Positions 31,112-41,600 of a DNA stretch of 64,000 bases are shown here, one piece after another. The position numbers and the translations under genes were made by a program. How positions within the stretch are numbered: position 1 is the stretch's first letter; each line of letters opens with the position of its first letter. The DNA is from Bacteroidota bacterium. Its GTDB lineage: Bacteria > Bacteroidota > Bacteroidia > 2-12-FULL-35-15. The notes below the pieces were generated by a model that worked only from the letters and a program-made list of their open reading frames with translations, had not been told where the DNA came from and did not search any database. The DNA lies in contig JAOQAE010000002.1 in assembly GCA_025963725.1 (NCBI GenBank), positions 124,001 to 188,000 on the forward strand, read 5' to 3'.

Positions 31112-31591
31112 ATGAACAAAGCGATCTTTTTAGACAGGGACGGCGTGATAAATACCGAACGCGGATACACTCACCGGCTCGCCGATTTTGTGATCCTTCC
31201 CGATCTCTACGAAAATTTAAAGCTCTACCTCAAAAAAGGTTACCTGCTGATCGTGATCTCCAACCAGAGCGGGATCGCCAAAGGATTGTACACACAGGCC
31301 GAAGTGGAAGTGATCCATTCATTCCTTACAAATGAGCTGGTGAAGAACGGCATCCAGCTTTCCGAGATTTATTACTGCGTGCATCACCCGGATGTAAGCA
31401 GGTGCATCTGCCGCAAGCCCGATTCATTGTTCGTGGAGAAGGCGCTGGCGAGGTTCAACATCGATCCGTCAAAGTCGTATTTCATCGGCGATAAGGACCG
31501 GGACGTGGAAGCCGCGGAAAAGGCGGGAGTAAAGGGGATCCTGATCGAGGCAAACAGCCCGCTCAGATTAATTTCACATATAATAGAATAG
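31112..31591 (+). CDS. HAD-IIIA phosphatase, D-glycero-D-manno-heptose bisphosphatase-like
   Basis: A 159-residue HAD enzyme. Motif I is F-L-D-R-D-G-V-I-N (Asp8, Asp10), motif II I-S-N-Q-S-G-I (~49-55) and motif III/IV F-I-G-D-K-D-R-D (~129-136). A C-x-H-H-P...C-x-C-R-K-P cluster (~90-104) can bind zinc as in GmhB and related histidinol phosphatases. GmhB removes the 7-phosphate of heptose bisphosphate for LPS core synthesis; the exact sugar cannot be told here. It directly follows the rhomboid gene. Confidence 0.88.
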   Translation: MNKAIFLDRDGVINTERGYTHRLADFVILPDLYENLKLYLKKGYLLIVISNQSGIAKGLYTQAEVEVIHSFLTNELVKNGIQLSEIYYCVHHPDVSRCICRKPDSLFVEKALARFNIDPSKSYFIGDKDRDVEAAEKAGVKGILIEANSPLRLISHIIE

Positions 31592-31595
31592 TGCT

Positions 31596-31603
31596 TATTT
31601 TTG
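31596..31603 (+). promoter_or_regulatory. -7 element (TATTTTTG), 12 nt before the aminotransferase start
   Basis: TATTTTTG matches TAnnTTTG and ends 12 nt before the ATG at 31616. The frame's upstream TTG (31601) lies inside the box and is therefore an unlikely start. Confidence 0.45.
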
Positions 31604-31615
31604 CAGGCGAATCCT

Positions 31616-32461
31616 ATGCAGCAATTCATCAATCATAACGGCGTAATGATCCCCAGTGATCAGCCCTCTGTAAGTCACACCAACAGGGCTTTCCGCTATG
31701 GCGATGCCTTGTTTGAAACGGTCCGGATCGTGAAAGGCAAGCCTGTATTCTTACAGGAACATGTGAACCGGCTGCTCGAAGGCCTGCGTGTGATGAAGAT
31801 GCAGACGCCGATCAACCTGAATACCGACATCATGCAGCGCCTCATCGCGGAGCTGTGCCAGAAGAACGGCATCCTGTCCGACGGCAGGGCGCGCTTCACC
31901 GTATACCGCAACAACGGCGGCTTTTATACGCCTACCGACAACCAGGTTTCTTTTCTCCTTGAAGTATATCCCATTGAAGAGGAAGGTTATCATCTCAATC
32001 AGAAAGGGCTCATCGTTGACCTTTTCACTGATTTTAAAAAGGCGCTCAACCCGCTTGCATCCATCAAATCCGCCAACAGCGCCATTTATGTGATGGCGGG
32101 TGTTTACAAAACGCAGCACCAGCTCGACGATTGCGTGCTCGTGAATGACAAAAGCCAGATCATCGAATCCATCAGCTCCAATATTTTTGCAGTGAAGAAC
32201 GGTGTGCTGTACACGCCTCCGGTTTCCGATGGCTGCGTGAACGGCGTGATGCGCAAAAAAGTGATCGAGATCGCAGCGGCAAATAAAATTGCGGTGTATG
32301 AAAATTCCATCACGCAAAGTGTATTGCTTGGCGCAGATGAATTATTCCTCACCAATACCATCAAAGGAATCCAGTGGGTGGTAGCTTATAAGCAGAAGCG
32401 TTATTTTAACACTACTTCGAAAAAGCTGGTGGAGAAATTGAATGAGATGGTGGATAGTTAG
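31616..32461 (+). CDS. Class IV aminotransferase (BCAT/ADC lyase-like)
   Basis: A 281-residue PLP enzyme of fold type IV. Family features are R-A-F-R-Y-G-D-A-L-F-E-T (residues ~25-36), the PLP Lys in S-I-K-S-A-N (~146), and E-S-I-S-S-N-I-F-A-V (~181-190) with T-N-T-I-K-G-I near the end. Related enzymes include branched-chain amino-acid aminotransferase, D-alanine transaminase and aminodeoxychorismate lyase (PabC); the short length and sequence do not decide between them. It follows the HAD gene by 24 bp with its own -7 box. Confidence 0.85.
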   Translation: MQQFINHNGVMIPSDQPSVSHTNRAFRYGDALFETVRIVKGKPVFLQEHVNRLLEGLRVMKMQTPINLNTDIMQRLIAELCQKNGILSDGRARFTVYRNNGGFYTPTDNQVSFLLEVYPIEEEGYHLNQKGLIVDLFTDFKKALNPLASIKSANSAIYVMAGVYKTQHQLDDCVLVNDKSQIIESISSNIFAVKNGVLYTPPVSDGCVNGVMRKKVIEIAAANKIAVYENSITQSVLLGADELFLTNTIKGIQWVVAYKQKRYFNTTSKKLVEKLNEMVDS

Positions 32462-32492
32462 TCCGGAGTTCGATTTTTGGCAGTGGTTCACA

Positions 32493-32582
32493 GCGTCAGT
32501 TCGAGTAGCGAGGTACGAGCATATCGAGAACAAGCCCGCACGCTTTCTCGATACTCTCCCTTCGGTCGAACTCGAAATGACG
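32493..32582. repeat. TCGAG-rich repeat (family B)
   Basis: The sequence GCGTCAGTTCGAGTAGCGAGG... and CTCGATACTCTCCCTTCGGTCGAA... matches 25756-25857 except for a few changes. It lies between the aminotransferase and pdxH. Confidence 0.65.
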
Positions 32583-32633
32583 CGCGCGCAGATTCGTAAT
32601 TAGCCGATTAGTATAGATTCGTAATTCGCAATA

Positions 32634-33281
32634 ATGGATGATATCAGGAATTATATAAACAGCCTCCGCCACGACTTCTTAAAGGAAAGCCTGGATGAAA
32701 AGGATGTGCACAAAAATCCGGTGACACAGTTCTCGAAATGGTTTCGTGAAGCGGTGGATGCTAAGGTAAATGAGCCGAATGCAATGTCGCTGAGCACGGT
32801 TTCGGCTGAAGGGAAGCCTTCTTCGAGGATCGTGCTGCTGAGGAACTTTGATGAGAGCGGCTTTGTTTTTTATACGAATTACACAAGCAGGAAAGGAGAG
32901 GAGATCATGGCCAACCCGAATGCTGCGCTGTTGTTCTTCTGGCCGGAGCTGGAGCGTCAGGTGCGCATAGAAGGCGTTTTGAAAAAGCAGACCGAAGCGG
33001 ATTCCGACCTTTATTTTAATTCACGTCCGCGCGGCAGCAGGCTTGGTGCATGGACGTCCACGCAAAGCAAGGTGATCGCCAACAGAACGGTGCTGGATGA
33101 GGAATATGCGAAGCTGGATAAGAAATATCGCGGCGAAGTGCCGCGGCCACCGCATTGGGGCGGTTATGTATTGGCTCCCCGGTCTATTGAGTTCTGGCAG
33201 GGAAGGCCGAGCCGCCTGCACGACAGGATCCTGTATACGCTTGAAAACGACGATTGGAAGATAGAGCGGCTGGCGCCATAA
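32634..33281 (+). CDS. pdxH: Pyridoxamine 5'-phosphate oxidase
   Basis: A 215-residue FMN enzyme that makes pyridoxal 5'-phosphate from pyridoxine or pyridoxamine phosphate with O2. Typical motifs are S-S-R-I-V-L-L-R (~62-70), Y-T-N-Y-T-S-R-K-G (~80-88), A-L-L-F-F-W-P-E-L-E-R-Q-V-R-I-E-G, S-R-P-R-G-S-R-L-G-A-W-T-S-x-Q-S and a C-terminal S-I-E-F-W-Q-G-R-P-S-R-L-H-D-R. Length is normal for the family and all blocks are present. A bidirectional terminator follows. Confidence 0.96.
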   Translation: MDDIRNYINSLRHDFLKESLDEKDVHKNPVTQFSKWFREAVDAKVNEPNAMSLSTVSAEGKPSSRIVLLRNFDESGFVFYTNYTSRKGEEIMANPNAALLFFWPELERQVRIEGVLKKQTEADSDLYFNSRPRGSRLGAWTSTQSKVIANRTVLDEEYAKLDKKYRGEVPRPPHWGGYVLAPRSIEFWQGRPSRLHDRILYTLENDDWKIERLAP

Positions 33282-33283
33282 AT

Positions 33284-33318
33284 AAAAAAATCCCTCTGCA
33301 ATTTGCAGGGGGATTTTT
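33284..33318. terminator. Bidirectional rho-independent terminator
   Basis: ATCCCTCTGCAA pairs with TTGCAGGGGGAT (one T-G wobble), with an A run before and a T run after. It lies between the convergent genes pdxH (plus) and Thx (minus). Confidence 0.8.
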
Positions 33319-33338
33319 CATTAAAAGAGTTCTGAAAA

Positions 33339-33515
33339 TTATTCTGCTTTTTTAGCAGCTTTCTTAGGAGCGGCTTTTTTAGCAGGTGCAGCAGCTTTCT
33401 TAGCAACACCGGCTTTTTTAGCAGCAGCTTTTTTTACACTTTTTTTTGGACGGCTCACACCATGCGAACCCATTGCAATTTTGCCTTTGCGGCTTTTTTT
33501 ATCACCTTTTCCCAT
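33339..33515 (-). CDS. 30S ribosomal protein Thx with a Lys/Ala-rich tail
   Basis: A 58-residue protein too short for most gene callers. The first ~25 residues read M-G-K-G-D-K-K-S-R-K-G-K-I, then M-G-S-H-G-V-S-R-P-K-K, the Bacteroidota form of ribosomal protein Thx. The rest is a histone H1-like run of A-K-K and A-A-P-K-K units. Such tails are found on Bacteroidota Thx proteins. The nucleotide sequence of the tail is repetitive (GCTGCT and AAAAAA units) and may vary in length between strains. It is convergent with pdxH across a shared terminator. Confidence 0.8.
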   Translation of the reverse strand: MGKGDKKSRKGKIAMGSHGVSRPKKSVKKAAAKKAGVAKKAAAPAKKAAPKKAAKKAE

Positions 33516-33743
33516 AATTAATTTATTTAGTTTTTAATTGGTAGTACAAACCTACATTATTTTTGTTTAATATCAAATACTGATCGCGAACGAAATTCGC
33601 TACACACCCCTAACCCCTCTTCCTTCGGCTGCGCTCAGGATAAACCGGGGAACAGCTCCTGGGCTACTTTTTAATTATAGTTTTGATTCAAAACCTCCGT
33701 CATAAAGTTAACCGTCTACAAACTCCCAACTCCCGACTCCCGG

Positions 33744-34415
33744 CTAAAAACCCTTCTTCATCATATAATCCTTCTCGATCAGCTCCACCCTTGAAATGGA
33801 TTTACGCAGCCAGTGGAGGCGCAGCTCGTCTTTTTCATCTTCAGCAAGGTGCCAGTTATCGTGTGTTACATGCAGCTTTTCCACGAGGCTGTGCAGGCAC
33901 AATGCGGCGGTAACGGAAATGTTGAAGCTTTCGGTGAAGCCGTACATCGGGATCGCGACAAACTCATCGGCATGCTCGCGCACCGTGTCGGAAATGCCCG
34001 TGAGCTCGGTGCCGAAGATCAGCGCAAGCGGCTTGTCCACCGGAAGGTCCTTCAGCTCGTAGCCGTTCTTATGCGGCGAGGTGGCCACTATCCGGTAGCC
34101 TTTTGCTTTCAGCTTCGTGATGCAGTCGAGGGTGTTGTTCTCGCTCTTGCGGTACTTGTGCAGGTTCAGCCATTTCGGCGAGCCCATGGCAATGTCGCGG
34201 TTTACCGTGTATGCATTCTTGTTCTCGATGATGTGAATATCCTGCACCCCGAAAATATCGCAGGAGCGGAGCACGGCGCTTGCATTGTGCGGCTGGTAAA
34301 GGTCTTCCAGCGCAATGGTGATGTGGCGCGTGCGGTAATTGAGCACCTGCTCGAATTTCTCCCTGCGCGTTTCCGATATGAATTGCGATAAATAGCTGAT
34401 TAACTCTTTCGTCAT
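33744..34415 (-). CDS. trmH: TrmH-family tRNA (guanosine-2'-O)-methyltransferase
   Basis: A 223-residue SPOUT methylase. Its features are H-N-A-S-A-V-L-R-S-C-D-I-F-G (residues ~43-56), the S-P-K-W-L-N block, L-A-L-I-F-G-T-E-L-T-G-I (~130-141) and I-P-M-Y-G-F-T-E-S-F-N-I-S-V-T-A-A-L-C-L (~154-173), which match TrmH/SpoU enzymes that methylate G18 in tRNA. Unlike the gene at 560 it has no N-terminal substrate-binding domain, and it carries the C-terminal extension typical of tRNA enzymes. It starts 2 bp after the stop of the agmatinase gene, so the two are co-transcribed. Confidence 0.9.
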   Translation of the reverse strand: MTKELISYLSQFISETRREKFEQVLNYRTRHITIALEDLYQPHNASAVLRSCDIFGVQDIHIIENKNAYTVNRDIAMGSPKWLNLHKYRKSENNTLDCITKLKAKGYRIVATSPHKNGYELKDLPVDKPLALIFGTELTGISDTVREHADEFVAIPMYGFTESFNISVTAALCLHSLVEKLHVTHDNWHLAEDEKDELRLHWLRKSISRVELIEKDYMMKKGF

Positions 34416-34417
34416 TT

Positions 34418-35473
34418 TTAAGCTCTCTTGTTCGACTTCGCCACCAGGTTAGCGATCCTGTACAGCATGCGTGCACCTACGTTGGCATCCCATTCATCTT
34501 TCCCCGGGGCCACTTCGTTGATGTCGAACGCAATGATCGTTTTTTTACTTTCTACTATCTTCTGCACAAGGAACAGGATCTGCTCCGTCTCAAATCCGCC
34601 GGATACAGGCGTTCCCGTATTAGGGCATAATTTCGGGTCCAGCCCGTCGATGTCGAAGCTCAGGTAGATCTTGTCAGGCAACTCCTTAATGATCTTTTCA
34701 CAGATCTTCGCCCATGACTTTCCTTCGTACTGCGCATGCTTGATGTCGCGGTCATAAAAGGAAACAACCCTTCCCTTTGATTTCTTTACAACATCGTATT
34801 CCGCTTCGCAGTAGTCGCGGATGCCCACCTGCACAAGCTTTGACACCTGCTTTATTTTGAGCGCATTGAACATGATGGAAGCATGTGAGAATTCAAATCC
34901 TTCATAGGCATCGCGCAGGTCGGCATGCGCATCGATCTGTAAAATTCCGTACGACTTATGCTTCTCTGCAAGCGCCTGCATCATCCCGTAAGGCGTGCTG
35001 TGGTCGCCGCCCAACAATGCCACCACTTTCTTTTTGTTCATGAAATGCAATACGCGTTCCTTCACCCATGCGTTCATTTCCTTGCATGCTGCATTCACTT
35101 CCGTTTGTATGCTTTTCATCACGGGGTTGCTCTCCGGCGATTTGCCATCCTCCAGCATCCCGATATAAGTTTCCGCTTTCTTGCGGAGCGAAGCGCTTTT
35201 CTTTTCAATAGAGGCAGGGATCTCATCCATCGCCAGCCCGATCTTCCATGCATCCTTGATGTTCGGGTCGAACAGGTCCACCTGGAAAGATGCATCAAAC
35301 ACGGCAGCAGGGCCTTTGGCTGTTCCTGCGGCATACGATACGGTAACTTCCCATGGTACGGGAACGATCACCACTTCCGCTTCATCCGTTGTGAAAGGCA
35401 ATCCAAATATGTTTGCATTTTTATCGCCGAGGTTATTCGGATCGAAATTTTTTATTTTATCGGCTTTGCTCAT
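34418..35473 (-). CDS. Agmatinase/arginase-family ureohydrolase
   Basis: A 351-residue manganese enzyme of the ureohydrolase superfamily. The metal ligands are in L-L-G-G-D-H-S (~155), I-D-A-H-A-D-L (~180-186) and L-S-F-D-I-D-G-L-D-P (~272-281). A C-terminal E-V-A-P-G-K-D-E-W-D-A-N-V-G block completes the fold. Family members act on arginine, agmatine or formiminoglutamate; a long insert (residues ~90-130) is common in the formiminoglutamase/agmatinase group of Bacteroidota. The substrate is not settled. It heads a two-gene transcript with trmH. Confidence 0.87.
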   Translation of the reverse strand: MSKADKIKNFDPNNLGDKNANIFGLPFTTDEAEVVIVPVPWEVTVSYAAGTAKGPAAVFDASFQVDLFDPNIKDAWKIGLAMDEIPASIEKKSASLRKKAETYIGMLEDGKSPESNPVMKSIQTEVNAACKEMNAWVKERVLHFMNKKKVVALLGGDHSTPYGMMQALAEKHKSYGILQIDAHADLRDAYEGFEFSHASIMFNALKIKQVSKLVQVGIRDYCEAEYDVVKKSKGRVVSFYDRDIKHAQYEGKSWAKICEKIIKELPDKIYLSFDIDGLDPKLCPNTGTPVSGGFETEQILFLVQKIVESKKTIIAFDINEVAPGKDEWDANVGARMLYRIANLVAKSNKRA

Positions 35474-35510
35474 GAGGTTCTTGTTTGTGGCTGCGAAAAT
35501 ACTAAAAATA

Positions 35511-35545
35511 AAAAAGCCTTTCAGAATAATTCCGAAAGGCTTTTT
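35511..35545 (-). terminator. Rho-independent terminator of the adhesin operon
   Basis: AAAAAGCCTTTC (35511-35522) pairs with GAAAGGCTTTTT (35534-35545). It lies 115 bp past the adhesin stop on the minus strand, beyond a family B repeat. Confidence 0.75.
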
Positions 35546-35646
35546 GTCAGTTCCAGTGGCTTGTTCTCGATACGCTCGTACCTCGCACTCGAACTGACGC
35601 TAATGTCACTTCCAGTGCGAAACGCAGTGGAGCGTATCGAGAAGTG
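35546..35646. repeat. TCGAG-rich repeat (family B), rearranged copy
   Basis: It contains TTCTCGATACGCTCGTACCTCGCACTCGAACTGACGC, the inverted form of the family B core, plus a second TCGATAC-type arm. It lies between the adhesin gene and its terminator. Confidence 0.55.
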
Positions 35647-35659
35647 TTTGAACGAAACA

Positions 35660-38600
35660 TTACCGCATGATCATAAAGCTGCCGTTCTGGTGATACTCCT
35701 TTCCGGTTGCGCCTTTCGCATCGAGCATATAGAAGTAGGTGCCATCAGAAACTTCCACGCCTGCCGTGGTGCGGCCATCCCAGGAGCCGTGCACACCGTC
35801 AAACTCATACATCTTCAATCCCCACCTGTCGTAAATGGCAACATGCAGCTCGGTAAGCCCGTGGCCAAGGATCGTGAAGGAATCGTTGCTGCCATCATTG
35901 TTCGGTGTAAAGATATTCGGAACAGTGAATGTGACTTCGCCGTCGGCAAAAATGCTGAGCGCAGTAGTATCGGTACAGCCGCTTTCATCGTCGATAGCGA
36001 TCATCGTGATCGCGTAATTGCCTTCTGCCGTAAATATATAAGAGGGGCTGTAAGCTGTGGAGAACGGGCTTCCGTTGATGCTCCAGGTGTAGCTGTCGCT
36101 GCCGTCGACGCCGCTGCTCGAGTTGGTAAAGGAAACATTCAGCGGGATGAATCCCGAAACAGGGCTTGCGCCTGCAGCCGCCACGATGTTGTAATTGGAA
36201 GCGCCTGCCGTTGAAATGCTGCTTGTACATCCATTCACGTCCGTGGAAATGATGTAATACGTTGCCGATGTATTAAGCGGCAATGAAGGCGAGTAGGTGC
36301 TGCCTGTTTGAACCAGCGTTGTGAGTGCCGGATCGCTGTACCAGCTGATGGTGCCTGTGCCGCTTGCAGATAAGAGCAGCGTATCGCCAACGCAGGTGGT
36401 ATCGCTGGTTGCAAGTGGGGCGTTAGGCGACTGGTTCACCAGCAATGTAACCATTGCCGTATCGGCACAGCCCGCGCTGTTCGTAACGATCACGGTGTAG
36501 GTTCCGCTGTTGCCGGTTGTGCTGCCTGTGATCGATGGATTCTGCACGGTTGATGTAAATGTTCCGGGGCCTGTCCAGCTGTAGCTGCCGCCGCCTGTTG
36601 CGCCCAGGTTAACGGTGTTCCCGGAGCAAACCGTATCTGTGCTGATACTTGCTGTAGCTGTTGGATTTGCATTCACGGTAACTGTTACGGTGGAAGCAAC
36701 GCTGAAGCAGCTTCCTGCCGATGCGATCACGGTGTAAGTGCCGCTTGCCGCTACCGTAGCCCCGGTAAGCGTTGGGTTCTGCGAGCCGGAGATGTATCCG
36801 TTAGGGCCATTCCAGCTGTAGGACGTGGCGCCTGTAGAAGTGGAAGAGAAGAGGAGGTTCTGTCCTTCGCAAACGTTGGATGCATTCACATTTGCAACAG
36901 GAGCCGCCGGTGTAGGGTTCACAAGAATGGAAACGCTTGCCGTATCGGAGCAGCCTGCCGCATTGGACACTGTGACAATGTAAGTGCCGCTGTTGCTTAC
37001 TGCCGCCGTTGCAATCACAGGATTTTGTGCTCCTGAAATGTAGCCGCCCGGGCCAGTCCAGCTGTACGATGTGCCGCCAGCTGAGCTTAAGCTAAGCGAT
37101 GTTCCCGAGCAGATCACTGTTCCGCTGCTTCCTGCCGTTGCTGCAGGATTTGCATTCACGGTAACGTTAACAGTGGTGCCGGAGCTGCTGCAGCCTGTTG
37201 ATGAAGCCGTAACCACGTAGCTTCCGCTTTGGATCACCGAGGAAGAAGTGATGGAAGGATTCTGCGCGGATGAGGTATAACCGTTTGGCCCTGTCCAGCT
37301 GTACGATGTTGCGCCTGCAGAGGAAGATGTGAACGAGATCGTTTGGCCTTCGCATACATTCGCCGCAGCTGCGCTTGCCGTAGGGGCAGGTGGTGTTTGA
37401 TTCACAAGCAGGCTGGTGGTATCGCCTGACGTACAGCCGTTGGCATCGGTCACGGTTACGGAGTAGGTTCCGCTCATGCCAACTGTTGCCGGATTAATAG
37501 TTGGGTTCTGTTGCGTTGACGAGTATCCCGATGGCCCGCTCCAGCTGTAGCCTGTTCCGCCCGAAGCGACAAGCGAGATGGTATCGCCGCTGCAATAAAC
37601 GGAACCTGCTGCGTTTGTTGCATTCGCAAGCGGCAATGCATTCACAATAACATTTACGAGATGTGGTGCGCTTGTACAGCCGCTGGATGTAACGGTTACG
37701 GCGTATGTTCCTGCATCGCCCGCTGTTGCGGAGGAGATACTGAGCGTGGAAGTGCTGCTGCTTGAAGATGGGCCTGTCCAGCTGAATGCCGGTGATGGTG
37801 CGCCCGAGGAAGCAGTAAGTGTAAAGGCTTCGCCAGCGCAGAGCACTGTGTCCGTTGCTGTAACCGTAGGCATTGCCGGTGCTCCGGGGTTGGTAATGCT
37901 GTATGGGCCGAATACGGAATTACATCCGTTGGCATCGGTCACCGTTAAATTATAAACGCCGGCTGGCTGGCTCGTAAGGTTTGCCGTTGTGCCGACCACT
38001 GCGTTGGAGGCATTGGTCCAGGAATAGCTCAATGTGCCGCTTCCGCTTGCAACGGCTCCTGTGAGGGCGCCGGTGGCAACCCCGCAATTGGACGGAGAAG
38101 AAGTTGGCGCAGTGCTGATCACCGGAACATTGTTCACAGTAACGGAAGCGACCGCAGTGTTCGAGCAGGAATTGCCATCTGTCCCGGTAACGGTATAGCT
38201 TGTGCTACCCGACGGGCTAACGCTGATCGCAGGGCCGCTTGCACCGGTGTTCCAGCTGTAGGTGTTTCCGCCGCTCGCTGTCAGCGTGATGTTTTGTCCG
38301 CTGCAAATAGTGTTTGAATTTACTGCGATCGCAGGCAATGCATTCACGGTAACTGTTGAAACGGCGGTATTGGTGCAGCTGTTGGCGGCAGTTCCTGTAA
38401 CTGTATAGCTGGTTGGCGATGCAGGCGAAACTGAAATAGTGTTCACGCTGTTGGTGCCGTTGCTCCAGGTATAAGAAGAGGTTGTAGATGCTCCATTCGC
38501 CGTTAATACAGCTGTTTGCCCGTTACAAATGGTCGCTGAGTTCACGGTGATGGTTGGCAATGTATTCACAGTAACGGTTGCAACGGCAGTGTTCGTACAT

Positions 38601-41600
38601 CCATTCGCGGCTGTTCCCGTTACGGTATAGCTTGTAAGCGTGCCTGGCGAAACGCTGATGGTATTGGTTCCGCTTGTGCCGTTGCTCCAGCTGTAGCTGC
38701 TTGTTGTTGCGCCGCCTGCCGCCGTAAGTGTTGCAGGTTGTCCGAAACAGGTAGAAGGCGAATTAACGCTGACCGTTGGCAATGTGTTTACGGTAACGCT
38801 TGCCACTGCCGTATTTGTACAGCCGTTCGCAGCCGTTCCGGTTACGGTGTAGCTTGTGGAGGAAGCAGGTGAAACGGAGATCGTATTGGTCGAATTTGTT
38901 CCGTTGCTCCAGGTGTAGCTGGCCGCGGAAGCTGCTCCTGCTGCCGTAAGCACAGCAGTTTGTCCGCTGCAGATAGTTGTAGAATTTACGGTCACCGATG
39001 GCAATGTGTTCACGGTAACGTTGGCAACAGCGGTATTTGTACAGCCATTCGCTGCGGTTCCCGTTACTGTGTAGCTTGTGGAAGAAGCAGGTGAAACTGA
39101 AATGCTGTTCGTTCCGGATGTCCCGTTGCTCCAGCTGTACGCGGTTGCGGAAGATGCGCCGTTCGAGTTCAGCGTGGCTGTTTGCCCGCTACAGATGGTT
39201 TGTGAGTTAACTGTAACCGTTGGCAATGCATTTACCGTAACGCTTGCAACGGCTGTGTTGGTGCATCCGTTCGCTGCTGTTCCTGTAACGGTATAGCTTG
39301 TTGCGGATGCAGGCGACACGCTGATGGTGTTTGTTCCGCTTGTGCCATTGCTCCATGAATAGGAAGCTGTGGTCGCTGCTCCGCCGGAAGTAAGCACCGC
39401 AGGCTGTCCGGCACAGATGGTTGCAGAGTTCACGGTGACTGCCGGCTGCGACAGGACGGTAACGCTGGTAGTGGATGTTGCCACGCAGCCGTTCGCATCT
39501 GTTCCTGTTACGGTGTAGGTAGTATTGCTCGTTGGGCTTACGCTGATGCTGGCGCTTGTCGGGCCTGTATTCCAGGAATAGCTTGTTGCGCCTGATGCGG
39601 TTAAGGTAACGCTCGAATTGTTGCACACGCTTACCGGGCTTCCTGAATTAATGGAAACGGTTGGCAGCGGATTCACGGTAACAGTTTTTGTGAGTGTTTG
39701 CTTGTAGCCGCAAACGCCTTCTGCAACGCATGTGTAAGTAGTGGTTGTGCTTGGCGCATCGGTGATCACCTGGGTGGTTTGTCCGCCGGGGAACCATTCA
39801 TAGCTCGTAGCTCCTGCAGGCCCTGTGAGGGTTACAGGCGAAGAGCCTGCGCAGACCGAAGTGGCGGAAGCGGTGATCGCAGGAAATGAAACGCCGGAGT
39901 TGGCCGTGATCGTGTAATTACAAATGTCGCCTGCAAACCCATCCACCATGAGGTAATAGTTTTGCCCGACAGTTAAGCCTACGGCTGTGATCGAAAATCC
40001 TGTGGAGTTTTCCTTAAAATCGGAAACAGGAATAAAGCTGCAGCAATTGGTTCCGGAGAAGATCTGCATCTGGATGCCGCCGGAAGGATAGCTGCCTACC
40101 CAGCAGTTCCCGATGGTTACGTTCAGGGTTGCTGTGGTTGCCGCAGCAGTAAAGCGGATCCAGGAATTGTTGTTGATGTTCACATCGAAGAAAGGAGCGC
40201 CTGTGCCCCATGCGCCGCCCTGTCCGAAGATCCCGCCGGTATTGGTGCCGTCGGGCTGGTCAACGCCGGCCGCATTTTCATTGTTGCCTACCATATTGCA
40301 GGGACGGTCGGGCGTATATGCTGCGCTCGTAGAAGCGCTGTAGCCGTTGATGTCGCAAATGTAAAGCGCATTAGAGCAAAGGTCGTTCGTGGGTGAAGAA
40401 ACACACAGCCCGAAATTTCCGGAAGAGGATCCGTAGCCCCAGTAGCGCAGGTAAACCGTTGCGCCCGGAGTTAATCCCGTTGCCGCAATGTAAGGCTTAA
40501 GGTCGTTTGCGGAGCCCGGATAATTGTTGTCGTCCGAGCAGCTGATCTGCGTAAGCGCCCCGCAGGTCCCCGAATACAGCGCCATTACACCGTCGGCAAT
40601 GCCGTACCCCGGTTGTGGCGTGATATATAAATTTCCTGTTGCCGGAACGGTGATGCTGAACCATACATCTTTCGATGTGGCGGAAAAGCCGCCGATAAAA
40701 GGCGTTGAGCCCCCGCAGGAAGCTGGAGTCGGCGCAGTGGCTGTGGATGCTGTTGCGCCGGTGGTTGTAAAATTAAGATAGTTGCAGGCGGATGTGACAG
40801 CGGGCAATGCAATGGCAGAGCAGGGCTCATCGTTGGTGGGAACAGCTGTCGGCGTGCCTGTTACGCAGATGTCGAATGCGGCGCCGCCCGTTGCATTGTA
40901 ATAGTCGTACACCCTGATAAAATACGTGCTTCCGGGAGTAAGCCCCACGGCATTGATCACTTCATTCCCGTTGGTAAACCCGTTATCCATGCAGTACAGC
41001 GATGTGAGCGATGCGCAGGTCCCTGAATACATTTGCACAACGGCATCCATGTTAATGGAAGGATTTACCGTGATCGTTTGCACGGAGTTGGTCGCGGTAA
41101 AAGAGTACCATACGTCGTCATCGGCAGTTCCGGCGCAGCCTACTACCGATTGTGTGGCGCCCACGGTTGTTCCCGCAGTGGTCACACATCCGGCGTTCAC
41201 GCTGAGGCTGATGGCGCCGCCGCAGTTGTTATTGGCCGGAGGCGGCGGAGGCGTTGTTACGCAGATGGTAAAAGTGGAAGAGCCTGAGCCAGCTCCGTAA
41301 TGGTAAACGCGAATGGTATATGTTGTTCCGATGGTTAACCCGGTTGCGTAAATGTTTTCGGTGATGCCGTTCCCGCCAAGATCCTGGCAGTTAATGGTGG
41401 TGAGCGTTGAGCAGGTGCCGGAGAAGAACTGCACCACGGGATCGAAGGTGGCTGATGGGATCACGGTGATCTGGTGGCTTGTTGCGGTGGCAACGAATTT
41501 ATACCATACATCGTCATCGGCATTTCCAACGCAGCCGGAGATGCTTGGGCCTGCGCCTGCAGTTGTTCCTGAAACAGGGGTACAGCCGGCAGTTACGCTC

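Noticed and set aside
34958-36214. A long plus-strand open frame (418 codons) opposite the agmatinase and adhesin genes
   Set aside because: It runs antisense to two well-supported genes, has no domain, and its Cys/His/Arg-rich sequence is typical of a shadow frame in GC-rich DNA.
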